This document shows positions 35,150 to 50,700 of a stretch of 64,000 nucleotides of DNA, one piece after another. Origin of the DNA: Viscum album (Eukaryota; Streptophyta; Magnoliopsida; Santalales; Viscaceae); NCBI GenBank assembly GCA_963277665.1, contig OY728121.1:1650050062-1650114061 (forward strand), given 5' to 3'. The position numbers were made by a program, and so were the translations under genes. The notes below the pieces were generated by a model. It was not told the DNA's origin. It ran no database searches and worked only from the letters and a program-made list of their open reading frames with translations. The stretch's first letter is position 1, and each line of letters starts with the position of its first letter.

Positions 35150-38100
35150 AATTATAGTGAAATAAAAAAATTCTTCATAGATAAATACTACAATGGTTGT
35201 GAAATCATGATATACTTTTGTGAGAATGATTTTATCTTTGGCATGAAGGATGAAGTTACAGTAACATAGAAACGATATTTACAAATGTGGATGTGAAAAA
35301 TAATTGAAAGCATTATATTTAAAAATGATAATCAATATTAAATCATTGAAAATAAAAATGTTTTATCAAAGAGGAGTGTGTAGTGGAAGATAAAAACATT
35401 TATTTTGAAAGGATAGAATTTTTTTGAATATTTTGAAATATCCTTGTTGAAACAACCACATCTTAAAATGAATAAACAAAAATTATATTTGGTAATATAT
35501 TTGGGAAATACGAAGGTCACATGAGATAAATCATAATTTTTATTCCAATTTTAATGGAGAACATTGGATGCATATAAATATATGGACTTTGAGAAACAAT
35601 TAGTTTAAACAAATGGGAATGATTCTTAAAATATTTACATATTTTAATAAAACAATGGATTCATAATGAAAGAATAATTTGGTGGTAAATATTATTTGAA
35701 TATAAAATAATGTTAAATTATATCATAAAATCATTATAGGTTAGAATATATCAATCATGGGAGATACTATTTAAATATGAGTGATTATGACCGAAGGAAA
35801 TTATCCAAGTCATGAAAACCACTTATAACATATTTAATATTTAAATTAAATCCAAACGAAACATATAACATTAAATAAATAATTTAATATCATGAAATAT
35901 AATAAAATAATGTAAATAGAATGTGGTAATATTTAATTAGTAGAAAATAAACAAATATTTATTACATAATCATGTCTCAGGAGATCGAAATTTTGGGGAA
36001 AGAACCCATTAGAACCATTAGATAATTTCAATCAAATCCTTTTGAAAGAGTGAAATTATAATTAAATTTCAATTTACAATAATGAAAGATAATTTTTGAT
36101 ATAATATCTAAAATATTCATTTTATAAAAAAATAAATTGATTTAGGATCATATTAGTAAACATGTCTCAAAGAGATAAATTTGAGATGTAAACCGTTATA
36201 GCTTTTGAAGTTTATGATTCAAAAAACCATGAGAGATAGAACTTTGAATATTGAAATGAATTTCATGAAATATAATATAATCATGAATAAAAAGTTTTAT
36301 TATGTTTTAAATACAAAATTACATGGGTATCAAGGTTTATAATAAGAAATAGATCAAAATAGTTAATAAATTAGATAAGAAACCACATTAGTCTGGATTC
36401 ATTTAGCACATGCAGGAGACATATGGCATAATTTAATTAAGTATATTAATTAAGAATTCCAGAAATTATTCATAATGATAATTATTTATTAATATAGTTT
36501 ATAATAATAACACAAACACATAAATATATATATATATATATTTGTTTGTTTGTTTTAACAATTTTTACAAATTGGGTGTTTAAAACTATAATTCTAAATT
36601 CTAGTTTCATAATAACTATGGTTGAATTTAATATTATTACAAATTTAATCACTGCTATATCAATAAATTTTATTTAATTGATGAATTTTAATTATATTAA
36701 TTTTTAATTTTCATTTTATATTATTTTTTTTAATTTCATATTCTGCAATTTTCCTACTTACATTGGGTTTTTTTAATTCTTTCTCATAGAAGATGAAATC
36801 TATAATGATCTTATTTTAGTGATTTTATCTAATTGAGGGTTTTATTTTAAATTAATGTGTTAAATTTTCATATAATCATAAAATATAAAATTAAAATCAT
36901 CATCTACATATATATATCATTTTATATCGGTAATTATGTTCTCATCGACATCCATGGCACAAATTCCAAGCATTTTCTAATATGTGGTCAAACCGAGCCA
37001 AATATGAATATACCAGCTTAATGGATGATTAAGTAATTAATTAGTTAGAATATAATTACAACAGTATAATAATGATATAATTTTCTGATTATTTGTTTTA
37101 TTTATCATATTTATATTTTAATTGGTATAATATATAATCTAATTTGAAATATTAGATAATTTGAATAAAATATTTTCCTCTTAGCATGATTGTTTCAAAT
37201 GATTTAAATAATGATGACAGTTTATTAATAATAAAAGTAATATAAATACCTTAATGATATCATAAAAATCATATTTACTATTCAAATATAATATATTAAT
37301 CATAAATTATTGGTGGTGATGAAAATATATATTTTGTTTCTTGTGGTGGCCATAATCCACACATACACATGAATGACAATTTCATTTTTTTATTTAATGA
37401 GATAGATTAAAAGAAAATAATAATTTAGTTAATATAGTATATTTAAAATTTAGGAATGATTAGAATATTTTAATATTATCATTTCAATAATATAATAATG
37501 AAATATATTTAGTAATAAAATATATTTATTTTATAAAACACACAACAATGACTTGTATTTTCCATGGGAAATCTCTAGGAAATAAATATATTCTGATAAT
37601 TAATGATTAACATAAGATTTTAAATGTTAGATAGGTTACATGTAAAAAATTTCAGGAATATTTTAATGAAAAATTCTATGAATATGTTAGTATATAAGTG
37701 GTGGAATTGTTAAACTTTTATAAGTGAAGGGAAGTGTTGCTTTGGAAGAAACCATTACATATTAAAAAAATGTAATATTACTATTCAATGGTAAACGACT
37801 CCAAAATGACAAATATTCGAGGTGAAGCCTGTGTTTATATTTTTTATCCTCATATACTCATTTTTTGAACAACATATTGTATTTTAGAAATTTTCTTTGG
37901 ACTTTTTAATTTTTACCCAAATTTAAAAATAAATTTTTAATTAATAATTAATCAAAATAAATTATATTATTAATGAAAATAGAGATTTTATCTTTTAACT
38001 AATTTTAATCTTATTGATTCATATTTCAAATCATTTTACCTAATAATTATTTTAGGTGATTAAAATTATAAATTTAAAAAAAAATCACAAAATAATGAAA

Positions 38101-39589
38101 AATAGTTTATTTGGAATGGGTCGTTATTTAGTTAAAAAATTTATATTCAAGAAAATATTATCATAAATTATAATTTCCACAACCTAAATTGAGTTAATAG
38201 AAAAATAAAAATGTATGTATATTTCAATGATATCTCATTTTTAATTTCACAACGAAAATACTAAACTATAACAAAAGAGAAAAAACATTTTTTATTAAGT
38301 TAACATTTTAGTTAATTCTTAAAATGTTGAACATTTGATTATTATGTTTGTAAAAAATTTCATAAACCAAAATGTTATTATTTAAATATATATTTTATTA
38401 AAATAATATTTTTAATATTCAATTTATTTATTTCATAATTGTAATGTAAAAAATTTATTTTTTGAATTGAAATCAATTTTTTTGGTAAAAAATAAATTTT
38501 TTATAAAAAACACCAAACATTGTACTATAAAAAATTAGTTGCCATAAATAAAAAAATAATTTTAGTTTATTTTAATTTAAATTATATAATTCATAATTTT
38601 TTTTGAATGACATAATTTTTAAAGGAAAACAAATTTTAATTATGAAATGATGTATTTAAACATTTATTTTTCTTTATATTTTTTAACATCAATTTATATT
38701 TTAAAATATTTAAATGTTTTATTTAATATATAATAAGTTATTAAAAGTAATAAATTTTATATATTGGAAAAAATATATAATACATTTAAAAATTTTTGTT
38801 TAATAAAAAAGAATATTACATTTATAGTAAATTGTTTTTAACAAATACACTTAAATTTAAATTTTTTTATATTAAAATATATTATATAAATCTATTGATA
38901 TTAAAATATTTTTTTGAATTATATATATACATAATATAATATTTTAATATTAATATTACTATTTAAATATAAAGTATATATATATAGTATTTTAATATCT
39001 TATTAAGAGTTTTATTATATTAAATTTTCTACTTAACAATACGTTACTACAATATACCTATCATACATATTACCAATGGCTATATTTTTAATGGACATAA
39101 TTTCATTTGCTATATTTTATTTTATATATTTACCTACTAAATTATTCATTCATTCCACTCTCACATCGTACAGAAAAGTTCTTATTTCATTCCATAGATT
39201 TTGCAAAATTATTTCCCATTTCATGGTGACCTTCCACATTAGAGATTTTGTTTGACTATTGGGGATCCTTATAGTTGAATATCATCCATGTTGTTTCCTA
39301 GTCATGAATAATTTATTCTTTTCTATATATTTTACCCTATTGATTTATAGGCTTTAATGGATATGTTTTATCTGTATTGAAAAACAATATATGGTGTGAA
39401 TTGCTATGTTTTATGAGATTCTGTTATAACATTCGACATATGAAGGAATAAGGTTTTATATGTTTTATTCATATCTTAAATGAATTATTTAATAATTATT
39501 TCTAATTATTTTAAATTAATAGAAAACATATAGTTTCATATTACAAATATATTTTTTATATAAAGAAGATGCTTACTAGGAACCTATAG
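35150..39589 (+). repeat. X2 long repeat (probable 3' LTR of element X)
   Basis: It aligns with 1-687 followed by 11,052 to about 14,540, that is, with X1 after E1 is removed. This shows that X2 is the uninterrupted copy and E1 a later insertion in X1; the insertion point corresponds to about 35,840. The repeat is over 4.4 kb. A TATA-like TTTATAAG is at 37,717. The right end is cut by W at 39,590. A further 100-200 bases may continue after 47,734, where TTTCATTATAGA (47,801) is shared with X1 at 14,675. Confidence 0.75.
36524..36555. repeat. Compound microsatellite (AT)n(TTTG)n
   Basis: About eight AT units are followed directly by nearly four TTTG units, within X2. The X1 copy does not show it at the corresponding place. 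Confidence 0.9.
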
Positions 39590-42222
39590 TGTAACAAACA
39601 GAGCCTATATAGTTCCTTAAAAATAAATAATATTAATGTTGGAGTGAAATATAATAGAATACTTTTTTTCAATAAACATGTATACAGAATACAATAACAT
39701 GTTATACAATTTCAACATTACATTTTTCATTCAACATTAAATGAAAAAAACCAGTTTGAAAATATTTTACCTCAACCAAAGCTAAATTTGCTAGATCTCC
39801 CTTTTAACATTCCACTATTATAAACCAACTAATAAAGACTCGTTTCCAATTAATATAGGATTCGAAAAACTATTATTTTCAACCACACATATTTGTAAAA
39901 CACATTTGAAAATCCATTGACAATGGACCCAATATGGAAACCTTAAACCATGCATTAAAACACATGGATTGTTTCAAATAATTTTCTGTTAAACTCATAC
40001 AAAATAAAAATAATGACTCTATTGTTTCAGATGAATCAATAATTTTTAGTTAATTTCATGGATTACAACCCCCACCCCCTTTGAAATTTTTTTTTATAAA
40101 TGTATAAAACAATGAAAAAAATTTAAAATAATTAAAATAGGAACCTTAGAGTGAATGGTGAGGGATGAATACATCGATCTAACCAGAAGATCCATTCAAT
40201 ATATTAAGGATTTTGGGATACAAGATAATAAATGATAAAATATAATAAATGATCCTGAGTAGGATCCCAACATAATGATAATTTTTCCAATACTCATGTA
40301 ATACAATCATAACTGATGACACAAAACCTAGGATAGTACGATTGAAACATTTCCATCCTTGGTTGTCTCGGTGAAATATTGAGAGATAATCCACCTAGGT
40401 GAAAAATGAAACCACATCCCAAAATAAAGTTCCACTCTCTCACCCGTCTGAATGGGCCACAATAAATTTGTCTATATTTTTCGATCTAACAAGAGACCCT
40501 ACCTAGTTTTAGTACCTTCTATATTAATTCCCACCCATATCCGTAAATATAATCAGTCCTCTTGTACCCATGTGACATGTATCAAATAAAAGTTTTTATT
40601 CACATTCATCAAAAAATAAAAAATAGTAAATCTCATATCACCTCCTACCACCAGACATGAAATAGACCCTTCCACATTTCCCACACCACACAATTGAAAT
40701 AAAATTTCTAATAATGGCATAATATATAATAAAATGATAAAACATTTCTCTATGGTGGTCACATTTCACTGAGGCATTTTATTAGGTCTAACAACAACCT
40801 CATTTTTTTGAATCCATTCAATGTTCAAAATGATACTTTATAAAAAGAACTAGCGATAAAAAGTAATTTCTCAATGGTTTCGAATCCCACATTAAACCAT
40901 TCTTTAAAATCATACCTATGAAATTAATTTATAAAACCTCACCCTATTGATATCCACCCATCAAATTTGGGAATAATAAATTCATTCATCGAAACTTTTT
41001 TTTAAATAATTATGATGATAAAGAATCATACGAATTCCAAATATGGACCAAAATGAGGTTAAGGTGATTAAAAAATGATTTCTATTTTGAGATACCCCTT
41101 CATCATTTTCAAAATGATTGGCCTTTCAATTAATTATTGATATTCCATATAAAACCAAACTTTTAATATTATTTTAAAACATAATCTTGGTGAAATAAAA
41201 TTAAACACCACATTTTATTCATAACCATCCAACAAACTTTTTTTCAACAATTGGAATTTCTTGAACAACTAGAAATTCCCAGAAGACTATTTTTCCAACT
41301 AAAAATCCACCTCGATTAAATTTTCAAATCAACCAAAAATAAAATATATATGATTAATTTGGTATCTAAATTATATAAAATTAATAACCACACAATGGGT
41401 TGTATATTTTAAAAATTAAAGATAACACCTATCATGGTTCAATTATAACAAAGATGAATGTCATTTATTTTAAAGGAATATTATCTAACTAGATTCAAGG
41501 AATATCTAGTAATCCCTCACATGAAAAAATCCAATGAAAACATAACCATAAACCCTAAAACAAAATAGTATATATAGTAGTTATTTTTGGTGATAGGTAG
41601 ACTGGATTATAAGAGAACCAGAAGAATAAAGAAGAAGAATGGATGGCCAACCATGGAAAAATGCAGATGAAAATTTGTTGGAGGAGCACAAATATTAAAG
41701 GAACGAGAGGACGAATCTCCCTTAATGTTCCATATCCTATTAAAATGAGTGAGAGGGAAAGGAGGGGTAATATCACTTAAATTACATATGGGGAAAAATT
41801 ATATTTAAAACTTCTAATGAACTTGGTAGATTTTATGATTTGGTAAACTATCCACCAGCTATATAGGATTCAATAAAATGACTAAAAACCTACGCATATT
41901 TTTTCCATATGGTTTCCTTTTCTATTTCAACAACTATGTTCTGCACAACTCCCATTAAAGGGTAAAAATCAAAATAAATACTATGATTTAAATAAAAAAA
42001 ATCTTATCCCATGTTGGTCAAACTGTTCATATTCAAAATGAACTACATATTACAGTAGAAAAGGGGGAAAATCATCAAATAATTAGTTGTATAAAATAAT
42101 AAAACCACAATAATGTATTAGATAAAAAATTATAAGAGAACTAATATTAAAAAAATTATTTCCTGAAAAATAGTTATAAAAAACAATGTAACATCAATGA
42201 TACTATGACGTGGGGTGTTACA
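39590..42222 (-). repeat. W 3' LTR (left copy)
   Basis: It matches 44,982-47,733. Shared landmarks include a CCTTAA.AA.TAAATAA block (39,619 and 45,017), a TAGGATCC/TAGGGTCC + GGTAATTTT.CCA block (40,259 and 45,741), AGATGAATGTCAT (41,451 and 46,940) and a TGTTGGTCAAACT or TGCTGGTCAAACT block (42,012 and 47,499). Confidence 0.78.
41569..41577 (-). promoter_or_regulatory. TATA-like site of the W LTR
   Basis: On the minus strand, CTATATATAC lies about 650 bases into the LTR, a position similar to that of the TATA-like site in Z. The counterpart in the right copy is not preserved clearly. Confidence 0.35.
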
Positions 42223-44963
42223 ATGACACCACCATGGCACTTTTTACTCTCTAATATCCTTAAAGACGAGAATTAACTAGATTGAGTAACATCAACACCT
42301 TATATAATGAATTGAGTAAGATGGTAGCAACTAAAGAGTATCTGGGGAATGATATATTCAAACATTGAGAATTACTCCATACCTAACAATCAGGTCCTCA
42401 AATAAAAAAGATATCTCCAAACAAAACACTATCTGGATCAGTGTTAAAAGACCCACATGAGATGGAGTCTATGCATAAAGGTCCCCACCATATATATATT
42501 CTCAAATTGGAGTACCAAATTGAGGATAAAATTAAATATGAAAACATCAATCATGAGAAATCCTCCAATTGAAATAATAAGAAACACATAATAATCACCC
42601 ATGGTAGAAATTCACAGCTCCTCAATGGAAACCTACCCTCAAATGACATAACATAAACAAAGAGAATGATACAACCAATATTAATACACATCTCATACAC
42701 CAGTGAAAACCCACAATAATTACATAACAATAAACAAAATGGGATATTCAACTAGTCCAATATACCCAATGGGAAATCTTAGACCTAAATCTTAGAACAC
42801 CATCCCAAGACAAGCCCAATAAATATATCATTTTTTATTAAAAATCTTCGTAAACGATACATCCATCTTAATTACCCATCCACCAAAAAAGTTAACCATT
42901 CGTCAAATAAATGTGATGAATTTTCAGAATCTAAAAAACATAAGAACATAATAGAAGCCTCAAAATTGGTCAACCATAAATGTAAGGCATGTAGATAAAA
43001 AAATTACAACCACCACAATTAGATGACCTACACACAAATTCATAAAACATCACCATCCATAATTTAATTACCCATGAATATATGATACATACCAATATAA
43101 GTTACATATAACAAAAATTCATTCATGAAAATCACCTATTATTCCAAAAAACACCCATAATGATCAAATACCAAAGATACATTTCAAAAAGTTTCTCACT
43201 AGGTGGGATATATAAACCTTACAACCCAATAATTTACAAATATAGGAAGGAATATAACCAATGAAGTATTTTTTTGTATTTTTTTGGAACCACTACTCCA
43301 CTTGGATTCTAAAAATATTCTTGAAAAGAAATAATAAATTTCAAAAATTGTAAGGAACAACAAATAGTGTATAATCCATTATTCATTTATGGTCTTTCTG
43401 GGAGATGTAAACAAATAAAAAAAGACATTAATATCAAACTATACATTTCCTTTAAAAAATATTTAATATTACCATAACCTCATTGAAAAAAACAAGGATT
43501 TTTTACATTAAATTGATTTTCCATTTCTATAATGAGGAATTCAATATCTTTTTAATGAAAAAAAATTTCATTTCTAAAACACCTTATAATTCAATTTCAT
43601 AACCTATGCTTTTTAGAAATCCTTGATTATAAAAATAGACCCAAGCTATTTTGACCATTAATCCAATTTACTATCCAAAATAATTATGAAATCCTATTTT
43701 GATATCAATCACACCTTGGAAATATCTTTAGTCGATCATTTCATGAAAATATTCCAATCTTTAAATATTAATTCCTACAATTTTTTTAAACATAACAACC
43801 CTTTAAAATAACTTTTATTTTTTAAACCCACATAGAATCGAGCATAGACAGATTTTTATAAAATAAACCAACAATAAATTCACCATTATTACAAAATTAT
43901 ATTCAAAACATAATACATAATAAAATTTATCTTCACTAAAAAAACATGTTCCATCGCATAGTAAAAATAACCAAGGGGAAAACAAGATTCTTAGATTTAT
44001 TATCAAATAATACTATATTAAATAATATTAATTTCCAATGAAATCCATTTATAATCATTTTAACAATGGAAATTACGTTGGTATTAATCTTCCACACAAG
44101 GGGGGAGATTCTAGGAAAGGAATTGAACTGTGCATGGTTTTTCCCCATGGGCTGGAAAACTGTACACGAAAAATTAAATATTCAAAGTCACGGATACCTA
44201 GCCATTCATCAAGGAAAACAAATGTTTTACTAGGCATTGTGTTCTAACCATGCAGCCTTTTTTATCACCGCCTCTACCTCTAAAACTCAAATCGGTCCAT
44301 GAAATAACTTATACAATCAATGGTGATTAGAAAATCCGAAAAATTGTTCAAAATACAACAAATATATCAACAATTAAACACAAAATAAGGATTCAAAATC
44401 CCAAAATATGAAGTAAATTTGATATTTAGTGAAAATATGTAACGAGAAATCACATTTATGTAACATCCACTTGAGTCCCAATGATGGCCCTAGCCTATAC
44501 ACTGGGCCGAAACACATGAAATAGAAATTGGGTGTTCCTTGATTTCAGTTTGTCAACAGAAAAACATAGTCTCCCCGCCACATCCACACACATGATCCAA
44601 TGCATGAAATTTCAAAGGTACATTCCCGATTTCACCAAAAGAGAAAATATTGTTGTAATATTATATCATAATTCATTATAACAATTCAAACCTTTCTATA
44701 AAAATAATATCACAATCAAAATGAAACATCTAAATTATTTCATGGAACATAATAAATGAAAATCTGTAGAGAATAAATATTCTGTGAATCCAATATCTTG
44801 TACACTATACATAGAAATATAGGCAAATAAACATGAAATCCTCAAATAAATAATGTTAAATAATAAGAAAATTAATGTATAGGAGAAAAGAAAAAAAAGG
44901 TACTATCCAAAACATTTAGATGACCCAAAGCGACTCTCTAAATATAGAGATGACTATCCTATA
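42223..44963 (-). other. W interior, no confident coding remnant
   Basis: Open frames of 60-70 codons occur on the minus strand but none shows a convincing gag or pol motif. A WLGIRDFEYLIF-like stretch near 44,170-44,210 faintly recalls a C-terminal Gag segment. On the plus strand AAGGGGGGAGATT (44,098) and TGTAACATCCACTTGAG (44,459) look like a PPT and an LTR start in the opposite direction, suggesting a possible insertion fragment. Confidence 0.4.
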
Positions 44964-44975
44964 CTACTAATACCA
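44964..44975 (-). promoter_or_regulatory. W primer binding site, degraded
   Basis: On the minus strand TGGTATTAGTAG resembles TGGTATCAGAGC, six bases inside the right-hand LTR copy. It sets the orientation. Confidence 0.6.
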
Positions 44976-44981
44976 CAACAC

Positions 44982-47733
44982 CATAACGACCCAAGAAAAC
45001 CACCTAATATGAAACCTTAATAACTAAATAAACTGAGTGGTGTATATTGGATGTGAGTGAAATTGATCCTTGTTGGAAATCACCACAATGTATTCATAGT
45101 TAATGATAATTAATTAACCATTAATTCCATAATTAAATATAATAATAATTTTTTTTTCATTACAAAATTTATAAAATCCAATATTACATAGAAAAATTTA
45201 ATCATTACAATTTTATTTATTTTTTTAAATGAAAAAATCATTTGGAAAGGGTTTTTATGCCTAGAGAATCATCATTCCATGTTTACCCATTTAAAATTAC
45301 ACTTTTAAAAACCAATATATAAACAATTCTGTTCAATACACCCTAAAAATTTAAATAATGGATTTCAAATTAATGATTTTATAAAACTCATTTGAGAACC
45401 ATTTAAAATATAACCCGGTATGGTGGCATAAAATAATGCTTCCAAACTGATACATTGGTTTAGATATTTTTCTTTAAAACTTTTTTGGAATGAAATAATG
45501 TCTAAAAAGGATTAAGGAAAAACAACCGCTTATATTTATTTTCAATAATTCCAAATACTCGTTCATAAATAATTTCATAAAAGTGATAAATATTATACAA
45601 AATAATAATTAATAAAAATAGGTACTATCTAATCAACAAGGAGTGAAGTAGTTTTCAATAAAACAATAAGTATTAGAAAATCCCAAAAGGGTAAGGGGAT
45701 ACAATAAAATAAATAATTAAATATTCTAAATGAATCTCTATAGGGTCCTAGTGACATGGTAATTTTCCATGATCTTATGTTTTATAATCCAAAATATAGA
45801 CAAGACAACTTCGATGACTTTATTAATCCTTTCACGACTCAGGTCATCTAGATGAACTATCCATATTCAAATCTCCCAAGTATACAATGCCACCACTAGC
45901 CACAATAGTGTCCCACCAGTTCACTTTATCTATTGATCCACTCAATTATATTTTCACTTCATTAGTATAGTGATCCACCATCCATAGTGAGAGAACCATA
46001 TTCAGTAAATCTTGTACGTATCTAGACCTCTACATATTACCATAGGACTCATGTGAATTGGATAAAATGGAGATGAGTAATCACATGAATCAATATATCA
46101 AAATAATTAAATCACATCTAACCTGATTCACCATCAAAACAAACAAACCCATTCACATTTCAATCATATAAAAAAAATATACAAAATAACCCTCAGGCTA
46201 TACTCCATAAGAAATCAATAAAAACATCCCCTTTGTGGATTGCAATTCAACAATGAGTTCAATAGGGTCCCGCACACAACAATACCATTTGGAAACCATT
46301 TATAGTTTAAAATAGGAAATGATCAAAATAACTCAATATAATTCATTTTCAATAGTTTGGAATCCTACATAAAATAATTCTTTTAAATTGAAATAATGAC
46401 CTTAAATTATAAAACATCGTACCGAAAAAATACACATAAAACCAACTAGATTAAAAAAATTCAAGGGTCAACATATTTTTCAATAAAAATAAGTAAAATC
46501 TTAAAACATCCATTTCACTGAAAATCATGACCCAAACAGTGTAAAGGGGTTTGAAAACATCAAATTTAACGTTAAAAAACTCTTTTACCCATTTCCAAAT
46601 CCTATCTATTTCATGTACCACTTGAAATGAATCAAATAAAAACACATTAATGAAATTAATTTATGACATAGTCAGGATAGGTTCACATTGAATGTATAAC
46701 TTTATTTAAAATCATCCTTTATACAATTTATTAATTAATTGAATTTCAAGATCCACATGACATTCCTTTCTACAGTGTTATGAAATGTGAAAATATACTA
46801 TGAATGTTTTTTAAAATCCACCCAATGAACCAAATATATGATATGTTTACCGTGTAATGAATATAAAATTAGCGATTAATAAAATGTGATATCAATATAA
46901 GAAAAATCACCAAAACACCAAACATAGTTCAATAATAAAAGATGAATGTCATCAAATATGATTATTATCACATTAAAAATATTCCAAGGACTCGAAAAAA
47001 TTAGTATAAAATAAAAAACACATGAATAAATCAATATAAAGCTTAACATAAAATCCATAATATCATAGTGTTTTGGGGTAGAGGGAAATGATAAGATAAT
47101 GGTTGGATAGATTAAAAAAGAAGTATAGGGATATTTAATTGGGAAAATTCACAGGAGAAGTGGTTGGAGGAGATTAAAAATAAAAGGTAATAGTTGAAGA
47201 ATATACCATGTTTTACTCCCAATCATGGTCTAATGAGTGGGAGTGAATGTGAGGAGTATCAACATTAAATTCATTCATTGACACAAATGATTTTTAAAGC
47301 TTTTAATGAACAAGTTAATGTGCATAGTTTACCTATATTGTTTGGGTAATAATTTAACAAATGTGTGGGATCCACTAGAACTAAAAAACAACTTATCATG
47401 ATTACTAATACCCACACACTAACCACTTGCAAGACAACATCCATGGAAGGGTAAACCACATATTTACATTTATGTGTCATATACATCGTGTGTTACCTAT
47501 GCTGGTCAAACTATGGATCTTCAAAATTAACTGTACATAAGGGAAGTGAATGTCTATTTAATGTTTTTACCAATGTTTATTTTCTACTAATACACTATTT
47601 CCAAAACATGTTCATCGAAAAAATAGGGTGAAAATAAAAAAATTTAAAACCATTCTTAAATAAATTACATTGCAAAAAAAGTAATTAAAAGAATTATTTA
47701 AGAATAAATAAAACTAATAAATATGGTGTTATG
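44982..47733 (-). repeat. W 5' LTR (right copy)
   Basis: See the left copy for shared landmarks. The inner end reads CATAACGACCC against TGTAACAAAC in the left copy. The outer end is near GGTGTTATG, matching GGTGTTACA. Confidence 0.75.
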
Positions 47734-50700
47734 AGACCCAATATATCTTATATTTTTATCATAACATGTTAAAACTTTTATAGTCTTAAATATAGTTCTT
47801 GGATTTCATTATAGAACAAATATAAAAACATTATTGAGATACATAATTTTTTTTATTGAATTTGGATTTATGAAAGTGTTCATTGTCAACAGTTATACTA
47901 ATACTATCCTCCAAACAACAAATTATAAATTAATATATTAATTTTCTTTCATGATATCCATCAATTATGGATCACGTTATTGGAAGATTTATAAATAATA
48001 AAATATTGTAGAAATAATAATTGAGGTTATGTACAACACTGAATCAGATTCCATGAGAGAAATTGTTCAGATCAATAATATTATTAATAAATATGGGGAG
48101 GTTCTAGAATTTTATGGGTAATATATATCTATTATTAAAAAATTATGAAATTTCACTTTCTAAGGATCCTAGTCTCACCAAATTAAGAAAATCCATTAAA
48201 AATACCATATATTTTGAGGAATTCTTGAGAGTGTAGATGCAATTTTTTTATGGATACAAAGTAAAATGTAGTAGATTGATTAACAAAACCACTAATACAA
48301 TACCCATTTTTTAGTTATGGATTGTCGTTGAGAATTAGATACAAGGGAAGCAATATGTAATAATTGGTGTAAATGAAATTGTGTTATAATTTCATAATAA
48401 TGGGAATCTATATTCATCCTTAATTCATGTGTATACTATATATTACATGACAAGTGAAAAAAAAACACTTCAAATATATATTTTATTTATCCATAATTGA
48501 TGATCACTATAGAGTATAATGGTTTGTGATGATATATTAAAATTAGTGTGAGTAATTTCTCACATGTGACATAGAGAAGAATCCATAAATAGTAGGTAGT
48601 GAATTACTAAAAAAAGTAACACATTAATTTATATACCATGTTATTTAAAATGTTTTTACATTGTTATAATTTGGGTGAATCATTATAATAATCCCAATTC
48701 CCTGATGTGATCATGTTACCTTTTATATAATCCTATATACAATGATAAATTCCTTACAATGGCCTCGGGGATGAACTAATCTTTTCATTGTTGATAATGA
48801 TACTAATCAAGTGATTGGTAATTGTTATCTAGGATATTATTAGACCTATTATATAAAAATTATGACATATGGAACTATAATTGAATTTTACTGAGGAAAT
48901 TCATAAGATTAATTATTTACTGATATGTGATGTACACATTTAATTTGATGAACGATATGTTATGTAAATATTAAAAAATATAATACTATTTTAAAGAATA
49001 AGAAATGTGTGTGTTTTACTATATCTGATTGACATGTATCTTTCCTAGTGGTTAACTTGATGTATTTTAAAAAGGGATTATATTACTATAAAAATAATGT
49101 ATAATGATACTAGTGGTTAATATTATCATATAATGATATTAGTGTGTTTGATAGAGATCATGATAGGAAAATTTATATAATCGTTATAAATGACATATTT
49201 TTAGAAGATTTAAATTTCAAATAATTATAGATTTGGTGATCCATAATTATTTTAAATTATATAATGTTTTGTAGGGTCACAAAATTGGACATGGAGAGAT
49301 GGTAATTTTTTATCCAATATATATAAATTGATAGATTTTTAATGATAACCATATATAGTGTTGTTTTTTGTGGATTCATAAGGAGTATTGATATTTTTAA
49401 AAAATTATAATGAAATTTAGATAAATAGATAGATTTTTGAACATATTAACTAAATAATAAACAGTGATGTTGTGAAATTTACCATGTTATAGCTTGTTTT
49501 ATGACATTGTTTTAGTTTCAGAACATGGAGTTCTGATAAAGGATATTAGATATAATTTGTCTAATTATCCTTTAATTAGTATCACACTACTGGAATATAC
49601 AGTGACCGTGGTGATGTATTGAGGGTTTATTTTACAATATACAAGATTAATATGTCAATTCAAACATAATCTGTCTATTTTAAATTCTATAGTGGATTGA
49701 TCCAATTAGTTCGATTTCATATTAATTTTTGTATTAAATAAAATTAATGTGGCTCTATCATTAAATTAATTATGATTATTTGGTCATCATTTCTATATAA
49801 TAATATAACATTGAAATATGATTAATCAATATCTAATTCTCTACTCCCCATTTAACTTTCCAGTGGATCCAATATAAAATTGAAAAAAATATCCTGTCAA
49901 AGAATTCAATTATTCTATTTCAGAAGATAGATATATTTTGAGATTAGATCTAGTATATTTTTTATAAGGATCTGTATAAAAGTAATTATTGTGGAAAATA
50001 TAGAAATTTTAGATAGGTAGATATAAATTGTTTATATTTCATTTCATTTTATTATTTATTCAAACTCTTCCACATTTTTCCACTTTTTGTTTTTTTCATT
50101 AACTGCATTTTGGTATTTTGATGTCCTAAACACTACTTCAAAACTATAGTTATCTAATGATAAAGTTAAGTGTATAAAAATCTATGAAATCCCCTTTTAA
50201 CTGATATCTTAGATATCTATATGTATACAATTTATAAATTGGAGGAGTTATAGGGTATTCCTGGTATTATGTAAATCATATAACTAAATTTTATAAAATG
50301 ATGTTTTATAAATAGGGAATTTCCAAAAGATTTACCATTCCTTAATTATGTGTAAACCCAAAAAAGAGTATCCAATGACTGTATAACAAAATTCTATCTA
50401 ATGAAGAAGGTATAAGATATTTGATATTTACATTAAAGTAAAATATTTAGAGTGGCTGAAATTGATGAGTCAAAAAATAAACACATAATACAACCTTTTA
50501 CATTATTATTCACTATATATCATTATAAAAAACAACAGAGAACATATAGGTTTACTGTAATTATATAATCTTACATAACAAAATTATGTGACAAAAAATA
50601 TTCAATATATCATTAGTAAATTATTTTTTGAGGACATATCATATAAATTATTCTTCATCAAAGCCTGGGAAAATGGAAACATATGAAAAGATGGGATCAG

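Larger units (their letters stand above)
39590..47733 (-). mobile_element. W: LTR retrotransposon with short interior
   Basis: Two direct copies (39,590-42,222 and 44,982-47,733) flank a 2.76 kb interior. On the minus strand the left copy's right edge begins TGTAACACCCCACG, a gypsy-type LTR start. A degraded PBS lies just left of the right-hand copy. Both place the element on the minus strand, with the right-hand copy as its 5' LTR. No pol motif was recognised, so assignment to Ty3/gypsy rests on the PBS and LTR start only. Confidence 0.75.
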
